The position numbers were made by a program, and so were the translations under genes. Under the pieces are notes generated by a model. That model ran no database searches. It saw only the letters and a list, made by a program, of their open reading frames with translations, and was not told the origin of the DNA. This document shows, piece by piece, positions 25,883 to 35,975 of a stretch of DNA of 64,000 nucleotides (the stretch's first letter is position 1; every line of letters begins with the position of its first letter). Location of the stretch: contig NZ_AHCA01000001.1 of the NCBI RefSeq assembly GCF_000238355.1, forward strand, positions 434,001-498,000. Reading direction: 5' to 3'. The DNA is from Pseudoalteromonas haloplanktis ATCC 14393. GTDB taxonomy: Bacteria > Pseudomonadota > Gammaproteobacteria > Enterobacterales > Alteromonadaceae.

Positions 25883-27932
25883 TTCCTTGATCCTCTAAAT
25901 TGCCTGTAAAAACCCAACTGCTTTGTGCAGCAACCTCAAACTCTTCGCTATCTTTAAGCTTTACTTGATCAACACTACTGATCGCCAAGTGCCAACCAGC
26001 CGATCCTTCAAGCACTGGTAACTGACATTTAACCGCAACATTACTTGCATTTAAAATAATCAATAACGCAGTATTCAACTGAGTATCTTTTAAGCTATAC
26101 ATCAAAAATTGTTTCGAGCCATCATGCCAGTCACTTTCTTGCATTGCTTTACTTTGCTCGGTATACCAGTCAACAGCAAAGCGTTTATCAGTATCATGTA
26201 AAAATACACTGTGCTTAAAAACACAATGTTGCTTACGGATACTAAGCACATCATCAATAAACCGCGTCAAGCTATGGTTTCGCTGTGACTCTTTCCATGC
26301 CAGCCAACCAGTGCGATTATTTTGGCAATACGCATTATTATTACCGCCTTGTGAATGCCCCATTTCACTGCCAGATGAGAGCATAGGTACGCCTTTTGAA
26401 AGCAACAAAGTGAGTAAAAAGTTTTTTTGTTGTTGTAACCGTAACGCTGTTATTTTTACATCATCGGTAAAACCTTCTACACCGCAATTAAATGAATAAT
26501 TCGCGCTGTGACCGTCGCGGTTTTGCTCACCATTGGCTTCATTATGCTTATGCTCATAGCTTACTAAATCGGTTAATGTGAACCCGTCATGACTGGTGAT
26601 AAAGTTAATGCTATTGAGCGGTCCTCGATGATTATGACCAAACAAATCAAACGAGCCATGTAAACGTTTAGCAAGCTCAGCCAACATATTGTTTTGGCCT
26701 TGCCAAAAACGCCGTACAACATCGCGATATTTATCATTCCATTCACGCCATGGAGCAGGAAAAGCACCAAGCTGATAGCCACCTGGGCCGATATCCCAAG
26801 GCTCAGCAATAAGCTTAACTTGGCCTAAGATGGGATCTTGATTAATGGCTTGTAAAAAACTATGGCTTTGACTAAATCCCTGTGCAGTGCGGCCTAAAAT
26901 GGTGGCTAAATCGAATCTGAACCCATCAACCCCCATTATTTCAACCCAATAACGTAGGCTATCAAGGACCATTTTCAGACTAAATGAGTCATCTATATTT
27001 AAAGTATTTCCACAACCTGTATCGTTTATATAAACTGCCGGATCATCGTGTAACGTACGATAGTAACCTGGGTTATTTAAGCCACGCCAAGATAAAATAG
27101 CACCATCACTGCCCGCTTCTGCAGTATGGTTGTAAACCACATCCAAAATGACTTCGATACCCGCTTCATGTAGCTTGGTAACCATTTGCTGAAATTCAGC
27201 AATTTCATCAGTCACTAAATAATCTTTATGTGGTGTAAAAAAGTTTAACGTATTATAGCCCCAATAATTTTGGAGGCCTTTTGCTGTTAAAAACTGTTCG
27301 CTAATAAAGCTGTGTACTGGTAACAACTCTAATGTTGTAATACCGAGTGAGCGTAAATGTTCAATAAAGCTTGGATGGCTCAAACCTAAGTAAGTGCCTT
27401 GTAAATGAGCCGGAATACTTGGATGGCGTGCAGTTGCGCCTTTGACATGACATTCATAAATAACTGTTTTACCCCAGCTATGATTGGGCTTTTTACCTTG
27501 ATAAGGCAATAACTGAACCACTTTAGACTTTGGAATATCAATCGCATTATTGACTGTACTTAAGGTGCCTATAGGCATTTGCCCATAATGGCGCTCACTC
27601 CATGTAAATTCACCAAACAAATCTTTTGCATAAGGGTCAATTAACAGTTTTTGACTATTAAAAAACAGTCCTTTTTTAGGTTGGTACTCACCATCAGCAC
27701 GATAACCATATAAAGTACCGACGGCGAGCGGCGCTATATGTAAACTCCATATGCCACCTTCGTTATTATTCATTGCCAGCTTTAACACTTCGGTATGACC
27801 GCTGGCATCAAATAAGCACACATATAACTGTTTAGCCAAAGGTGCATACACAGCAAAATTAACGCCGTCAGCAAGTACACTTGCACCAAGTGGCGAGACA
27901 TGTCCTTTATTTAGTTCAATTGATAGACTCAT
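25875..27932 (-). CDS. glgX: Glycogen debranching enzyme
   Basis: GH13 isoamylase-type enzyme of 685 aa that hydrolyses alpha-1,6 branches left by phosphorylase. The N-terminal CBM48 domain (about 10-130, VNFAVYAPLAKQLYVCLFD) precedes the TIM barrel: VILDVVYNHTAEAG, GFRFDLATILGR with the nucleophile Asp, LIAEPWDIGPGGYQLG with the acid Glu and FITSHDGFTLTDLV. Overlaps glgB by 17 nt and glgP by 8 nt. Length slightly exceeds E. coli GlgX (657). Confidence 0.96.
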   Translation of the reverse strand: MSLSIELNKGHVSPLGASVLADGVNFAVYAPLAKQLYVCLFDASGHTEVLKLAMNNNEGGIWSLHIAPLAVGTLYGYRADGEYQPKKGLFFNSQKLLIDPYAKDLFGEFTWSERHYGQMPIGTLSTVNNAIDIPKSKVVQLLPYQGKKPNHSWGKTVIYECHVKGATARHPSIPAHLQGTYLGLSHPSFIEHLRSLGITTLELLPVHSFISEQFLTAKGLQNYWGYNTLNFFTPHKDYLVTDEIAEFQQMVTKLHEAGIEVILDVVYNHTAEAGSDGAILSWRGLNNPGYYRTLHDDPAVYINDTGCGNTLNIDDSFSLKMVLDSLRYWVEIMGVDGFRFDLATILGRTAQGFSQSHSFLQAINQDPILGQVKLIAEPWDIGPGGYQLGAFPAPWREWNDKYRDVVRRFWQGQNNMLAELAKRLHGSFDLFGHNHRGPLNSINFITSHDGFTLTDLVSYEHKHNEANGEQNRDGHSANYSFNCGVEGFTDDVKITALRLQQQKNFLLTLLLSKGVPMLSSGSEMGHSQGGNNNAYCQNNRTGWLAWKESQRNHSLTRFIDDVLSIRKQHCVFKHSVFLHDTDKRFAVDWYTEQSKAMQESDWHDGSKQFLMYSLKDTQLNTALLIILNASNVAVKCQLPVLEGSAGWHLAISSVDQVKLKDSEEFEVAAQSSWVFTGNLEDQGNG

Positions 27933-30147
27933 CAGGCACCTTTTTTAAGTAAACGGTCGCAAGCGCGGGTAATGAAATCTTGATGCTGTGTTGCTGGCCA
28001 TGAGTTGCAATAGGTGAACTAGTAATTGTTTTATTGGTATGAGCAAATACACGCACGCTAGAGCCAAACAGTTGCTCATCATCGGTATTTAAAATCACTT
28101 CAAACTCACCAGCTGTTGGCACACCAATACAGTAGTCATGGTAAACTGCTGGCGTTAAATTACTGATCACAACCACATAATTACTGGCTTTTTTTGCAAA
28201 GCGAATAAAACTAAAAATACTCTGCTGGGCATTTTGGTTATCTATCCAGCAAAAGCCCGCAGGATCGGTGTCCAATTGATGCAGTGCTTCCTCACGACGG
28301 TAAACATGATTGAGCAATGTTATGGTTCGCTGCACGCCTTGGTGAGATAAATGCTCAAGCAAATGCCAATCAATAGATTGATCATGATTCCATTCATTTC
28401 GTTGCGCTATCTCACTGCCCATAAACAGTAACTTTTTACCTGGGTGTGCCCACATAAACGCGTAATACGCACGTAAATTTGCAAATTTTTGCCAATCATC
28501 ACCTGGCATTTTTTCAATTAATGAACCTTTACCATGCACCACTTCATCATGGCTTAACGGCAGAATGTAGTTTTCACTGTAGGCATATACCATGGAAAAC
28601 GTTAATTCATGGTGATGATGCTGGCGGTATAGTGGATCCCGTTGCATATAATGCAAACTATCGTTCATCCAGCCCATGTTCCATTTGTAGCCAAACCCTA
28701 AGCCATCATGATCGACCTGACGCGTAACTCCAGGCCAAGCCGTGGACTCTTCAGCAACCATCATGATCCCAGGATTGTTACCATAGCAACGTAAGTTAAC
28801 TTGCTTTAAACATTCAATCGCACCCAAGTTCTCACGGCCACCGTACTTATTCGGGATCCATTGTCCCTCTTCACGACTGTAATCTAAATAAAGCATGGAC
28901 GCCACAGCATCAACACGCAGGCCATCAATGGCAAACTCTGCCAACCAGTACATCGCATTTGCAACCAGAAAACTACGAACTTCTGGGCGGTCGTAATTGT
29001 AAATGTAAGTGTTCCAATCTGGGTGAAAACCTTGCCGCGCATCTGCATGTTCAAATAAATGCGTGCCATCAAAACAATGTAGGCCATGGGGATCACTTGG
29101 AAAATGCCCTGGCACCCAATCAATCAGTAAACCAATATTTGCTAGGTGGCATTGTTCAACAAAATAGCGAAAATCATCCAAACCACCAAAACGACTGGTT
29201 GGTGCAAATAAACCAACCGGCTGATATCCCCAAGAGCCATCAAATGGATACTCGCTGATCGGCATAAGTTGAATATGTGTAAAGCCATGCTCTGTTACAT
29301 AGCTAATGAGCCTCTGTGCTAATTCTTGATACGTTAAATAACGGCCCTCTGCACCACGTTGCCAAGAGCCTAAATGCACTTCATAAATACTGATAGGCGC
29401 ATCTACTGCATTACGCTTGCTCCGTTGTGCGCGCATTGTGTCGGTCAATTCAATCGCAGCAGGACGAGCTTGTAATACGGAGGCAGTACCCGGAGCTTGT
29501 TGCATTTTAAATGCAAATGGATCTGCTTTTTCAAGCACTTCGCCACTGAGCGTAGTGATCGAAAACTTATAACACTGCCCTTGTGTCAGCCCGGGTATAA
29601 AGAGGTCCCATACGCCTGACGCAGGATGAAAACGCATAAAATGCTGACTACGTTGCCAATGATTAAATTCACCGATCACTGAGACACTGCTGGCATTGGG
29701 TGCCCAAACACTAAAACGCACCCCTTCCGCAGCAGAAAATTCGATAAAATGAGCACCAAGATGACGATAAGCATGCTCCAACGTACCTTCGTTGAATAAG
29801 TACATTGCATTGTCATCCAAACTGCTTTCAAATCGATAAACATCTTCACAAACAACCTGACAATCGCTGTAATCAACCACGAGTTGATAAGCCGAGATAT
29901 CTTTATTATTCAGTTGTAAAATAAATAAATCAGAATCAGGGTAACGTGTGCAAGAAAGTGTTTGCTTCGCCAGTTTAATACTTAAGTTTGTTGCTCCTGG
30001 CATATAACAGCGGATTTCACTGTGCGTATCAGAAATAGCATGTAACCCTAAAAAGCTAAATGGGTCTTTAAAGCAGCCACGCTTTAAGGCATCAACTTGT
30101 TGTTCATAGTGCTGTAATTTTGCAGATTTACGAACAAGACTGTTCAT
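27916..30147 (-). CDS. glgB: 1,4-alpha-glucan branching enzyme
   Basis: GH13 branching enzyme of 743 aa. An N1/N2 CBM48 region (GCFKDPFSFLGLHAI, VRFSVWAPNASSVSVIGEFNHW) precedes the catalytic barrel: EVHLGSWQRG, ISEYPFDGSWGYQPVGLFAP, GLRVDAVASMLYLDYSR with the nucleophile, MMVAEESTAWPGVT with the acid and PLSHDEVVHGKGSL. Domain arrangement and length equal E. coli GlgB (728). It directly abuts malQ (stop/start 1 nt apart). Confidence 0.97.
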   Translation of the reverse strand: MNSLVRKSAKLQHYEQQVDALKRGCFKDPFSFLGLHAISDTHSEIRCYMPGATNLSIKLAKQTLSCTRYPDSDLFILQLNNKDISAYQLVVDYSDCQVVCEDVYRFESSLDDNAMYLFNEGTLEHAYRHLGAHFIEFSAAEGVRFSVWAPNASSVSVIGEFNHWQRSQHFMRFHPASGVWDLFIPGLTQGQCYKFSITTLSGEVLEKADPFAFKMQQAPGTASVLQARPAAIELTDTMRAQRSKRNAVDAPISIYEVHLGSWQRGAEGRYLTYQELAQRLISYVTEHGFTHIQLMPISEYPFDGSWGYQPVGLFAPTSRFGGLDDFRYFVEQCHLANIGLLIDWVPGHFPSDPHGLHCFDGTHLFEHADARQGFHPDWNTYIYNYDRPEVRSFLVANAMYWLAEFAIDGLRVDAVASMLYLDYSREEGQWIPNKYGGRENLGAIECLKQVNLRCYGNNPGIMMVAEESTAWPGVTRQVDHDGLGFGYKWNMGWMNDSLHYMQRDPLYRQHHHHELTFSMVYAYSENYILPLSHDEVVHGKGSLIEKMPGDDWQKFANLRAYYAFMWAHPGKKLLFMGSEIAQRNEWNHDQSIDWHLLEHLSHQGVQRTITLLNHVYRREEALHQLDTDPAGFCWIDNQNAQQSIFSFIRFAKKASNYVVVISNLTPAVYHDYCIGVPTAGEFEVILNTDDEQLFGSSVRVFAHTNKTITSSPIATHGQQHSIKISLPALATVYLKKVPDESIN

Positions 30148-32145
30148 TTAATTTGTCCTTATGGAATGTATAGCATTGAGCAGTGCACTATGGCGGGTCA
30201 AAATATGCTCACTTGAATGCGTTAATACCCGACGCCAATTAGGGTACTCTTGATCTGTTCCCGGAATGTTAACTGGTAAGGTTTGCTCATCTAGGTCATC
30301 GAGCTGGATCGTAAATAACTTTGCGGGTGCATGTGCTAAGCCTAAAGTCACGGCATGATAAACATCGCTTGCGTCGCTGTGCTGCGTGAGTGAGTGTGCT
30401 TCACAGCTCGATAGAAAACGCAGTAAGCGTTGTTTTTCAATATCGCGCTCTGTTTGAAGTTGAGCTAATTGCTGTTCATCAATTAATTGATATTTCAATC
30501 TTAAAGTAAGATCAAGCCCTTGCCACCAACCAAAAAAAGGTGGCACATCATGATTTGCAATCATTAATAATGATTGCGAAGGAAATGACTGCGCAGTTAA
30601 AAACTCACCTTGATTATCTTTTTCAAAGTAAAATAAACCATTTGAAAAAATAGCTTTATCTGCAAGGGCGGTTTTCACTTCTGGAGGAACCACACCGAGA
30701 TCTTCGCCAATCACAATGCATTCGTTTAAATGTGATTCAATTGCCAATACAGCCAGTAAATGTTCAAAAGGATAATAAACATAGCATCCATCTTGTTGCT
30801 GCTGATTTTCAAAACACCACCATAGACGACGAATTGCCATTACGTGATCAATGCGCAGGCCACCCACATTTTCCATATTGGCGCGAATTAACGCTTTATA
30901 GTAACTAAAATTGTTATCACTGAGCTTAATTGGATTAAGTGCGGGTAATCCCCAGTTTTGCCCTTGCTCAGCCCAAGGATCAGGTGGTGCCCCAACATAG
31001 GCCGAATCTGTAAATAGTGACTGTTGATTCAAAAATTCACTGCCATCACCTGCACACCCTACCGCTAGATCATTGATCAAACCGATACTCATACCGTGTT
31101 CTCGGGCACTGATTTGACACTGTTTTAATTGCACATGCGCTTGCCATTGTAAGTAGTTGGCAAATTCGGTATCTGTAACCTTCAATGTAGACAGCGTGGC
31201 TTCATGCAGCTTACAAAAATCAGCAAAGTGTTGTTTACGTTGTTCACTGCCATAAGTTTGAAAGTGCTGATACAATAATTTAAATGCAGCATACTTAAAC
31301 TGATTTACTGCACTGTAGTCAATATAACGTAAGTCTTGTATACGCTGTTTAAACTCTTTAGCGGCATGGCTGTGCAAATAGCGTTCAAGTGCAGGATTAT
31401 TACTGCTATCTACACACAAATCGATGGCTATATAAAGTGGATTTAACAATGCACGGCTATTTGGACTGTAAGGACTTGCTCGCTCTGGTTGCTCACAAAA
31501 AAGTAAATGCAGTGGGTTTAGTAAAATATAGTCCAACTGCTGCTGCGCAGATTGCTGCACTAGCGCCAGTAAATCAGCAAAGTCCCCTACACCAAGATCA
31601 GCTTTATTTTTTAAACTATAAAGTTGAATAGATAACCCGCTTTGCTTTTTATCACTTACTTGATAGCAATGTCGAGGTGTTACCCATAGCTGGGTGTGCT
31701 GTATGATATCGGCCACTTGCACATGTGCATCAACATAGCCAATTGGCAAACTGGGTAAAGGAAAAACGAGCTCTAAATACGTGATCCCGTTAAATACATA
31801 ATCACCGCTACAATCAAGCGCAGCTAATGAATGTGTAACAGTCGGCAAATTAACACTGGAAAAAGAGACCGTACAGTCTTGAGCTAGCATACGGCTATCA
31901 ACTCGCACTTTAACAGCAGGTTGCTCAGCATTGACTAAACTACAACTTGGCACCAGTTGTAGCCATTTATTTGCATCTAAAAGAACATTAAGATGATCAA
32001 CCTGTGCCTGATCAGTGACATCAACACCACAGCATTGCAAAGCCTTACTGCGGGTTGCATTACTAAACACAACATGTTCGCCGTTATACTTAGTGTACTC
32101 ATAGCCAATACCATGTAGATAAAATAGCTGTGAAAGTGACTCCAT
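30148..32145 (-). CDS. malQ: 4-alpha-glucanotransferase
   Basis: GH77 amylomaltase of about 665 aa that disproportionates maltodextrins. Key segments: LQLYSLKNKADLGVGDFADL, LRIDHVMAIRRLWWCF (nucleophile Asp), CIVIGEDLGVVPPEV (acid Glu) and ANHDVPPFFGWWQGLD. I start at the ATG at 32145 (MESLSQLFYLHGIGYEY), with AAGG eight bases upstream and just after the CBM48 gene's stop; a longer frame would overlap that gene by 95 nt. Its inclusion in a glg operon suggests that short dextrins from phosphorylase and GlgX are recycled here. Confidence 0.94.
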   Translation of the reverse strand: MESLSQLFYLHGIGYEYTKYNGEHVVFSNATRSKALQCCGVDVTDQAQVDHLNVLLDANKWLQLVPSCSLVNAEQPAVKVRVDSRMLAQDCTVSFSSVNLPTVTHSLAALDCSGDYVFNGITYLELVFPLPSLPIGYVDAHVQVADIIQHTQLWVTPRHCYQVSDKKQSGLSIQLYSLKNKADLGVGDFADLLALVQQSAQQQLDYILLNPLHLLFCEQPERASPYSPNSRALLNPLYIAIDLCVDSSNNPALERYLHSHAAKEFKQRIQDLRYIDYSAVNQFKYAAFKLLYQHFQTYGSEQRKQHFADFCKLHEATLSTLKVTDTEFANYLQWQAHVQLKQCQISAREHGMSIGLINDLAVGCAGDGSEFLNQQSLFTDSAYVGAPPDPWAEQGQNWGLPALNPIKLSDNNFSYYKALIRANMENVGGLRIDHVMAIRRLWWCFENQQQQDGCYVYYPFEHLLAVLAIESHLNECIVIGEDLGVVPPEVKTALADKAIFSNGLFYFEKDNQGEFLTAQSFPSQSLLMIANHDVPPFFGWWQGLDLTLRLKYQLIDEQQLAQLQTERDIEKQRLLRFLSSCEAHSLTQHSDASDVYHAVTLGLAHAPAKLFTIQLDDLDEQTLPVNIPGTDQEYPNWRRVLTHSSEHILTRHSALLNAIHSIRTN

Positions 32146-32155
32146 TAACCGCGCC

Positions 32156-32455
32156 TTAAATACGTTGTGTATTAACGATACTATTCTCTGTACCAAAGCT
32201 ATTCGCAATATATCCATCAGCGTGATGATCATTGTCCCAAATAGTTCCATTAACTAAATAGCGAAAATGAAACTGTTGGTCGCTGGGTAAACGTTGCTTA
32301 AGCTTAAAACACTGCTCTTTTTTATTAAACTTCATAGCCACAGGCTGCCAATCAGTAAATTCAGCAACTAGTTGAACTTGATCTGCCTGAGGATGCTGAA
32401 ATTCAAAGGTAACTTCAGCTTCATTTTTAGTTTTAAAAAATCGTTTACTTAACAT
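32156..32455 (-). CDS. Stand-alone CBM48 (glycogen-binding-like) protein
   Basis: A 99-aa protein that consists of one isoamylase early-set/CBM48 domain and nothing else: VTFEFQHPQADQVQLVAEFTDWQPVAMKF, FRYLVNGTIWDND. This is the same fold as the glycogen-binding domain of AMPK beta. The ATG at 32455 has GGAG seven bases upstream; an ATG four codons earlier lacks it. First gene of the glycogen operon. A soluble glycogen-binding adaptor that might bring an enzyme or the operon's products to the granule is a reasonable inference; no catalytic residue is present. Confidence 0.9.
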   Translation of the reverse strand: MLSKRFFKTKNEAEVTFEFQHPQADQVQLVAEFTDWQPVAMKFNKKEQCFKLKQRLPSDQQFHFRYLVNGTIWDNDHHADGYIANSFGTENSIVNTQRI

Positions 32456-32546
32456 AGCGGGCTCCAACTAAACCTTATGGTTAATTAATCCTTGCCACCG
32501 TGCCGTGCTCAACTACTCAACATATGCAGGGGGTTGTATTGTGTTT

Positions 32547-32576
32547 TATAACTTTGTTCAGTTAAACAAAGTTATA
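32547..32576. promoter_or_regulatory. Inverted repeat, operator or hairpin, before the glg operon
   Basis: Arms TATAACTTTGTT and AACAAAGTTATA, 12 bp each and perfect, around a 6-nt centre (CAGTTA). It lies 92 to 121 nt upstream of the CBM48 start codon. The symmetrical shape suits a dimeric repressor or activator; without a T-run it is a poor terminator. Confidence 0.55.
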
Positions 32577-32822
32577 TTGATGCTTTATGACAGTGCAATT
32601 AAATTAATGCTGCACCTAAAAAGTGCAATAAAATTGCAAAATGTTCACCTACTTATAAGCAATTAAAACAGGAGCAAGAACTAAACCAAGTTTTAATTAC
32701 TGTCCAAATAGTGAACTATAAAGTAGTTAACAAATAGCATCTGGTAAAGTGAATTAATTTAATAGTTAAGTTGAGTAAACACTCGATAATCCGCGACACA
32801 ACAGCGTTTAATGAAATTGCGC

Positions 32823-32849
32823 TTTCTTTACAAACCTATTGTAAAGAAA
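32823..32849. promoter_or_regulatory. Inverted repeat upstream of the GGDEF-EAL gene
   Basis: Arms TTTCTTTACAA and TTGTAAAGAAA, 11 bp and perfect, with a 5-nt centre. It lies 95 nt before the GGDEF-EAL ATG and about 370 nt from the glycogen operon. It differs in sequence from the repeat at 32547, so it would be read by a different factor. A FIS-, phage-like or DNA-hairpin role cannot be excluded. Confidence 0.5.
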
Positions 32850-32943
32850 TGTTTTGTTAGTTAGTCTGACAAACTATATACTGGCAAAAATGCACAGTAC
32901 CTAATAATAAACTCATACAATTGGGATCAAATGGTTTAATGGA

Positions 32944-34857
32944 ATGACTAAACTTTTTCGCTTACTCAGTATTACCTTCATTGCTATCATTATTTTTTGT
33001 TATGGCATGAATATATTATTAACCAAGCAAGTCAATACTATTAATCCGCAGCAATCGAGCATTGCAATCAAAGCATTCGATACCGCCACCACAGAGCTCA
33101 CCATGCCCGCTTGGTATAACCCGATTCTAAGTGGTCATCATATCATCAGCAAAGATGGCATCGATTACTTACTCATTAAAGTCACCGATACACAGTTTAT
33201 TACCGCACAATCATCATCGATGATCAAAGCAACCATTTTGTCACCCGTTAATTTAATTTTATTGATTTTAGTTGGTTTATTTTTTACCTGGTATTTAGGC
33301 AAACAGCTCAATAGCAGACGCGAAAAACAACTCATTTCCCAACTTAACTCACAAACTCAAAAAATAATCGACTCCTTTAATATACAACTTCCTAGCCTAG
33401 AACATCCGACAGAAATCACTCGTCTGAGCCAAGCAATTAATGCTTTAACCACGCATGTTGCTAATTACGCTCGCGAAACCCAAACAAGTATCTGCCAAGA
33501 CAAACTCACATTATTAATTGACCGTCATGCATACATAGAACATCTTGATCGGCAACTCAATGGCGCAGAATTCAAAAGTATTCACTGTGCATTACTTTTT
33601 ATCGATTTAGACGGTTTCAAACAAGTTAATGATTCCTTTGGCCACAGTTTTGGTGATGAAGTACTCATACAAGTTGCCGAACGCCTTGCCAGCGTATTGC
33701 GTCACCATAAGCTTAATGATGTCAACCCAACAAGCTTGTTAGAGCAAAACTTAGCACGTTTAGGTGGTGATGAGTTTTCTATATTTATTAATAATATAGA
33801 TGTTGACTCAAAAGCGCTCGATGTGGCGCAACATGTGCTAAACGAAATAGAACGTGACTTTGTTCTCGGTAATAAGCTTATAAAAATTAGCGCCAGTGTT
33901 GGCATCGCGGTTTATCCCGACAGCGCCTCCACACCACATGCTTTATTGCAAATGGCTGATGTTGCAATGTATCGCGCTAAAACCGACGGGCGTGGAATTT
34001 TTAAAGTCTATTCACCAGAAATGGGGAATAAGATGCGCCGTTACCACTACCTGCTAGAAGAACTAAGGTTAGCGATTGCGTGTCAGAATTTTCACTTATC
34101 ATTTCAACCTATCGTACATGTGGAAGATTGTGCGATAGACTACTTTGAAGCCTTAGTTCGTTGGGATCACCCTGTTGAGGGAGCTATTTCTCCTGTTGAG
34201 TTTATTCCTATCGCTGAAGAGTCAAACCTTATTTTAGAGCTTGGTGACTGGATCATGTTGGAATCATGCCGACAAATGTCGGCGTGGCACAACGCGGGAA
34301 TGCGCAAAGTAAAAATTTCTGTAAATGTCTCAGGTATCCAATTAAAACACCGCCCTGTGCATGAGTGGGTAATGCAAAAGCTCGCTAAAACCGGCCTACC
34401 ACCCAGTTCTTTGATGTTAGAAATTACCGAGTCAACCTTGATCACGGCAAGTGATACCATTATTAATGAACTTGAAAAGTTGCGTAAAGAGGGAGTCACC
34501 ATCGCGATTGATGATTTTGGAACCGGGTTTAGCTCTTTAAGTACCTTAGCCGACTTACCTATTGATGTTATTAAGATTGACCGACTGTTTATTGCACAGG
34601 CCAATGAAAACCCAAAATACAACGAAATTTTAAACTCAATCAGTGAGTTAGGAGCAAAGTTAGGCCTTAAAATCGTTGCTGAAGGGGTTGAAGAAATTGC
34701 CCAATTTGAATTAGTAAAACGTATGGGGATCAGCTGCGTACAAGGCTACTTAGTTAGCCATCCCCAATCATCAGTCAATGTTGGCAGTAAAGTATTACAA
34801 GGTAATGTTAATCATATTGCCGCCACTGGAACTGGCGTGTGGAACCTCGAAGTATAA
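32944..34857 (+). CDS. Membrane GGDEF-EAL c-di-GMP protein
   Basis: A 637-aa protein with a helix at residues 5-27, a short periplasmic part (about 28-90), a second helix near 95-118 (VNLILLILVGLFFTWYLG), then GGDEF (about 185-350) and EAL (about 370-620). Both active motifs are complete: RLGGDEFSIF, and YFEALVRW with DDFGTGFSSL and DVIKIDRLFI. It could therefore make or break c-di-GMP, with the periplasmic part as sensor. It is divergent from the glycogen operon across 488 bp. Confidence 0.95.
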   Translation: MTKLFRLLSITFIAIIIFCYGMNILLTKQVNTINPQQSSIAIKAFDTATTELTMPAWYNPILSGHHIISKDGIDYLLIKVTDTQFITAQSSSMIKATILSPVNLILLILVGLFFTWYLGKQLNSRREKQLISQLNSQTQKIIDSFNIQLPSLEHPTEITRLSQAINALTTHVANYARETQTSICQDKLTLLIDRHAYIEHLDRQLNGAEFKSIHCALLFIDLDGFKQVNDSFGHSFGDEVLIQVAERLASVLRHHKLNDVNPTSLLEQNLARLGGDEFSIFINNIDVDSKALDVAQHVLNEIERDFVLGNKLIKISASVGIAVYPDSASTPHALLQMADVAMYRAKTDGRGIFKVYSPEMGNKMRRYHYLLEELRLAIACQNFHLSFQPIVHVEDCAIDYFEALVRWDHPVEGAISPVEFIPIAEESNLILELGDWIMLESCRQMSAWHNAGMRKVKISVNVSGIQLKHRPVHEWVMQKLAKTGLPPSSLMLEITESTLITASDTIINELEKLRKEGVTIAIDDFGTGFSSLSTLADLPIDVIKIDRLFIAQANENPKYNEILNSISELGAKLGLKIVAEGVEEIAQFELVKRMGISCVQGYLVSHPQSSVNVGSKVLQGNVNHIAATGTGVWNLEV

Positions 34858-34945
34858 TAAGGACTCATTATCACCCTCTTGCCATAGAAATTATATTAAA
34901 AATAGATAATAATACTCAGTAACTTAGTATCAATCCTAGCTTTCC

Positions 34946-35866
34946 ATGCTCAAAAAAAGCCTTTATTCTCTAATCACCGTGGCCATTTTAGTTGCCGCTA
35001 TCATTGTCAGTATGTCTATTTATACCCTATACAGTAAAAAAAAAATTAGTGTAGATCCTAAGTTAAAAGAAATATCGGGGATTGAATTTGATAAATTTAA
35101 TCGACTGTGGGCTATAAATGATGGCGGTGATGATCCAAAACTCTATCGTCTTAACGAAGATGGTTCAATTGCTAAAGAAGTGCTGGTAACAAATGCTAAA
35201 AATATCGACTGGGAGGATATGACTCAAAACGACTTTGGTCATTTCTTTTTGGGAGATTTTGGTAATAATAAGCAAGAACGCAAATGGCTAACGATCTATA
35301 AAATCGAAAACCCTATTGATATTAAAGGCGATACTACCGAAGCCGAGATCATTAAATTCACCTACCCAGAACTTGATGGTAATCCTGTAGCGCCAGATAA
35401 GCGTAATTTTGATCTTGAAGCATTTGTTGCATTTGGCCGCCACTTATATCTTTTTACAAAGAATCGTACCGAACCATTTGATGGTATAACCAATGTATAT
35501 AAAGTCGGCGATCACGCCGCTAACTTCGATGCTGAGTTAATTGATTCATTTAAAACCTGTACCACTATGGAGAAGCTATGTTGGATCACCTCAGCCGCGT
35601 TAAGTCCAAATCGTACTAAATTAGTCCTGCTTGATTCCACAAGTATCTGGCTTTTTGAAAACTTTAGCGGGGATAAGTTTTTCTCAGGCGATGTCTCTAG
35701 AGTAGACTTAGGGATTGTCACACAAAAAGAAGCGATCACTTTTTACGATGAAAATACCTTGATCTTTACCGATGAGGAATTTAAAGGCATTGGCGGCAAT
35801 GCTTATGTTATTAAATTAGATGAAGTAACAAAAAAGATTATTCGTAAATTGCCTGAGCACCCCTAA
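34946..35866 (+). CDS. Membrane-anchored beta-propeller-like protein
   Basis: A 306-aa protein with one N-terminal helix (residues 6-28, likely an uncleaved anchor) and a periplasmic domain with repeated beta motifs: ISGIEFDKFNRLWAINDGGDDPKLYRLNEDG, NIDWEDMTQNDFGHFFLGDFGNNKQ. This resembles SdiA-regulated and esterase-like phytase beta-propellers that end in acidic loops. I can name no function. It follows the GGDEF-EAL gene by 88 nt without a clear terminator between them, and might be read from the same transcript. Confidence 0.75.
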   Translation: MLKKSLYSLITVAILVAAIIVSMSIYTLYSKKKISVDPKLKEISGIEFDKFNRLWAINDGGDDPKLYRLNEDGSIAKEVLVTNAKNIDWEDMTQNDFGHFFLGDFGNNKQERKWLTIYKIENPIDIKGDTTEAEIIKFTYPELDGNPVAPDKRNFDLEAFVAFGRHLYLFTKNRTEPFDGITNVYKVGDHAANFDAELIDSFKTCTTMEKLCWITSAALSPNRTKLVLLDSTSIWLFENFSGDKFFSGDVSRVDLGIVTQKEAITFYDENTLIFTDEEFKGIGGNAYVIKLDEVTKKIIRKLPEHP

Positions 35867-35975
35867 TATAGTGTGAGCTTTTACAGTTACACTTAGTTTA
35901 ATCACCGCGAAAGACGTTCACTGTCTTCCTCTAAGCACAGCTTTACTATCGAAAAACAACGTTTTATTCAAGTAT

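Larger units (their letters stand above)
32456..32943. promoter_or_regulatory. Divergent regulatory region, glycogen operon / GGDEF-EAL
   Basis: The longest non-coding stretch of the window (488 bp, strongly AT-rich). It must hold the promoters of both divergent units. It contains two perfect inverted repeats listed separately and several weaker ones. No frame with a ribosome site was found. I cannot assign the -35/-10 elements with confidence. Confidence 0.6.

Noticed and set aside
34167-34622. Minus-strand frame of 151 codons opposite the EAL domain
   Set aside because: Shadow of the EAL domain, which has intact motifs.
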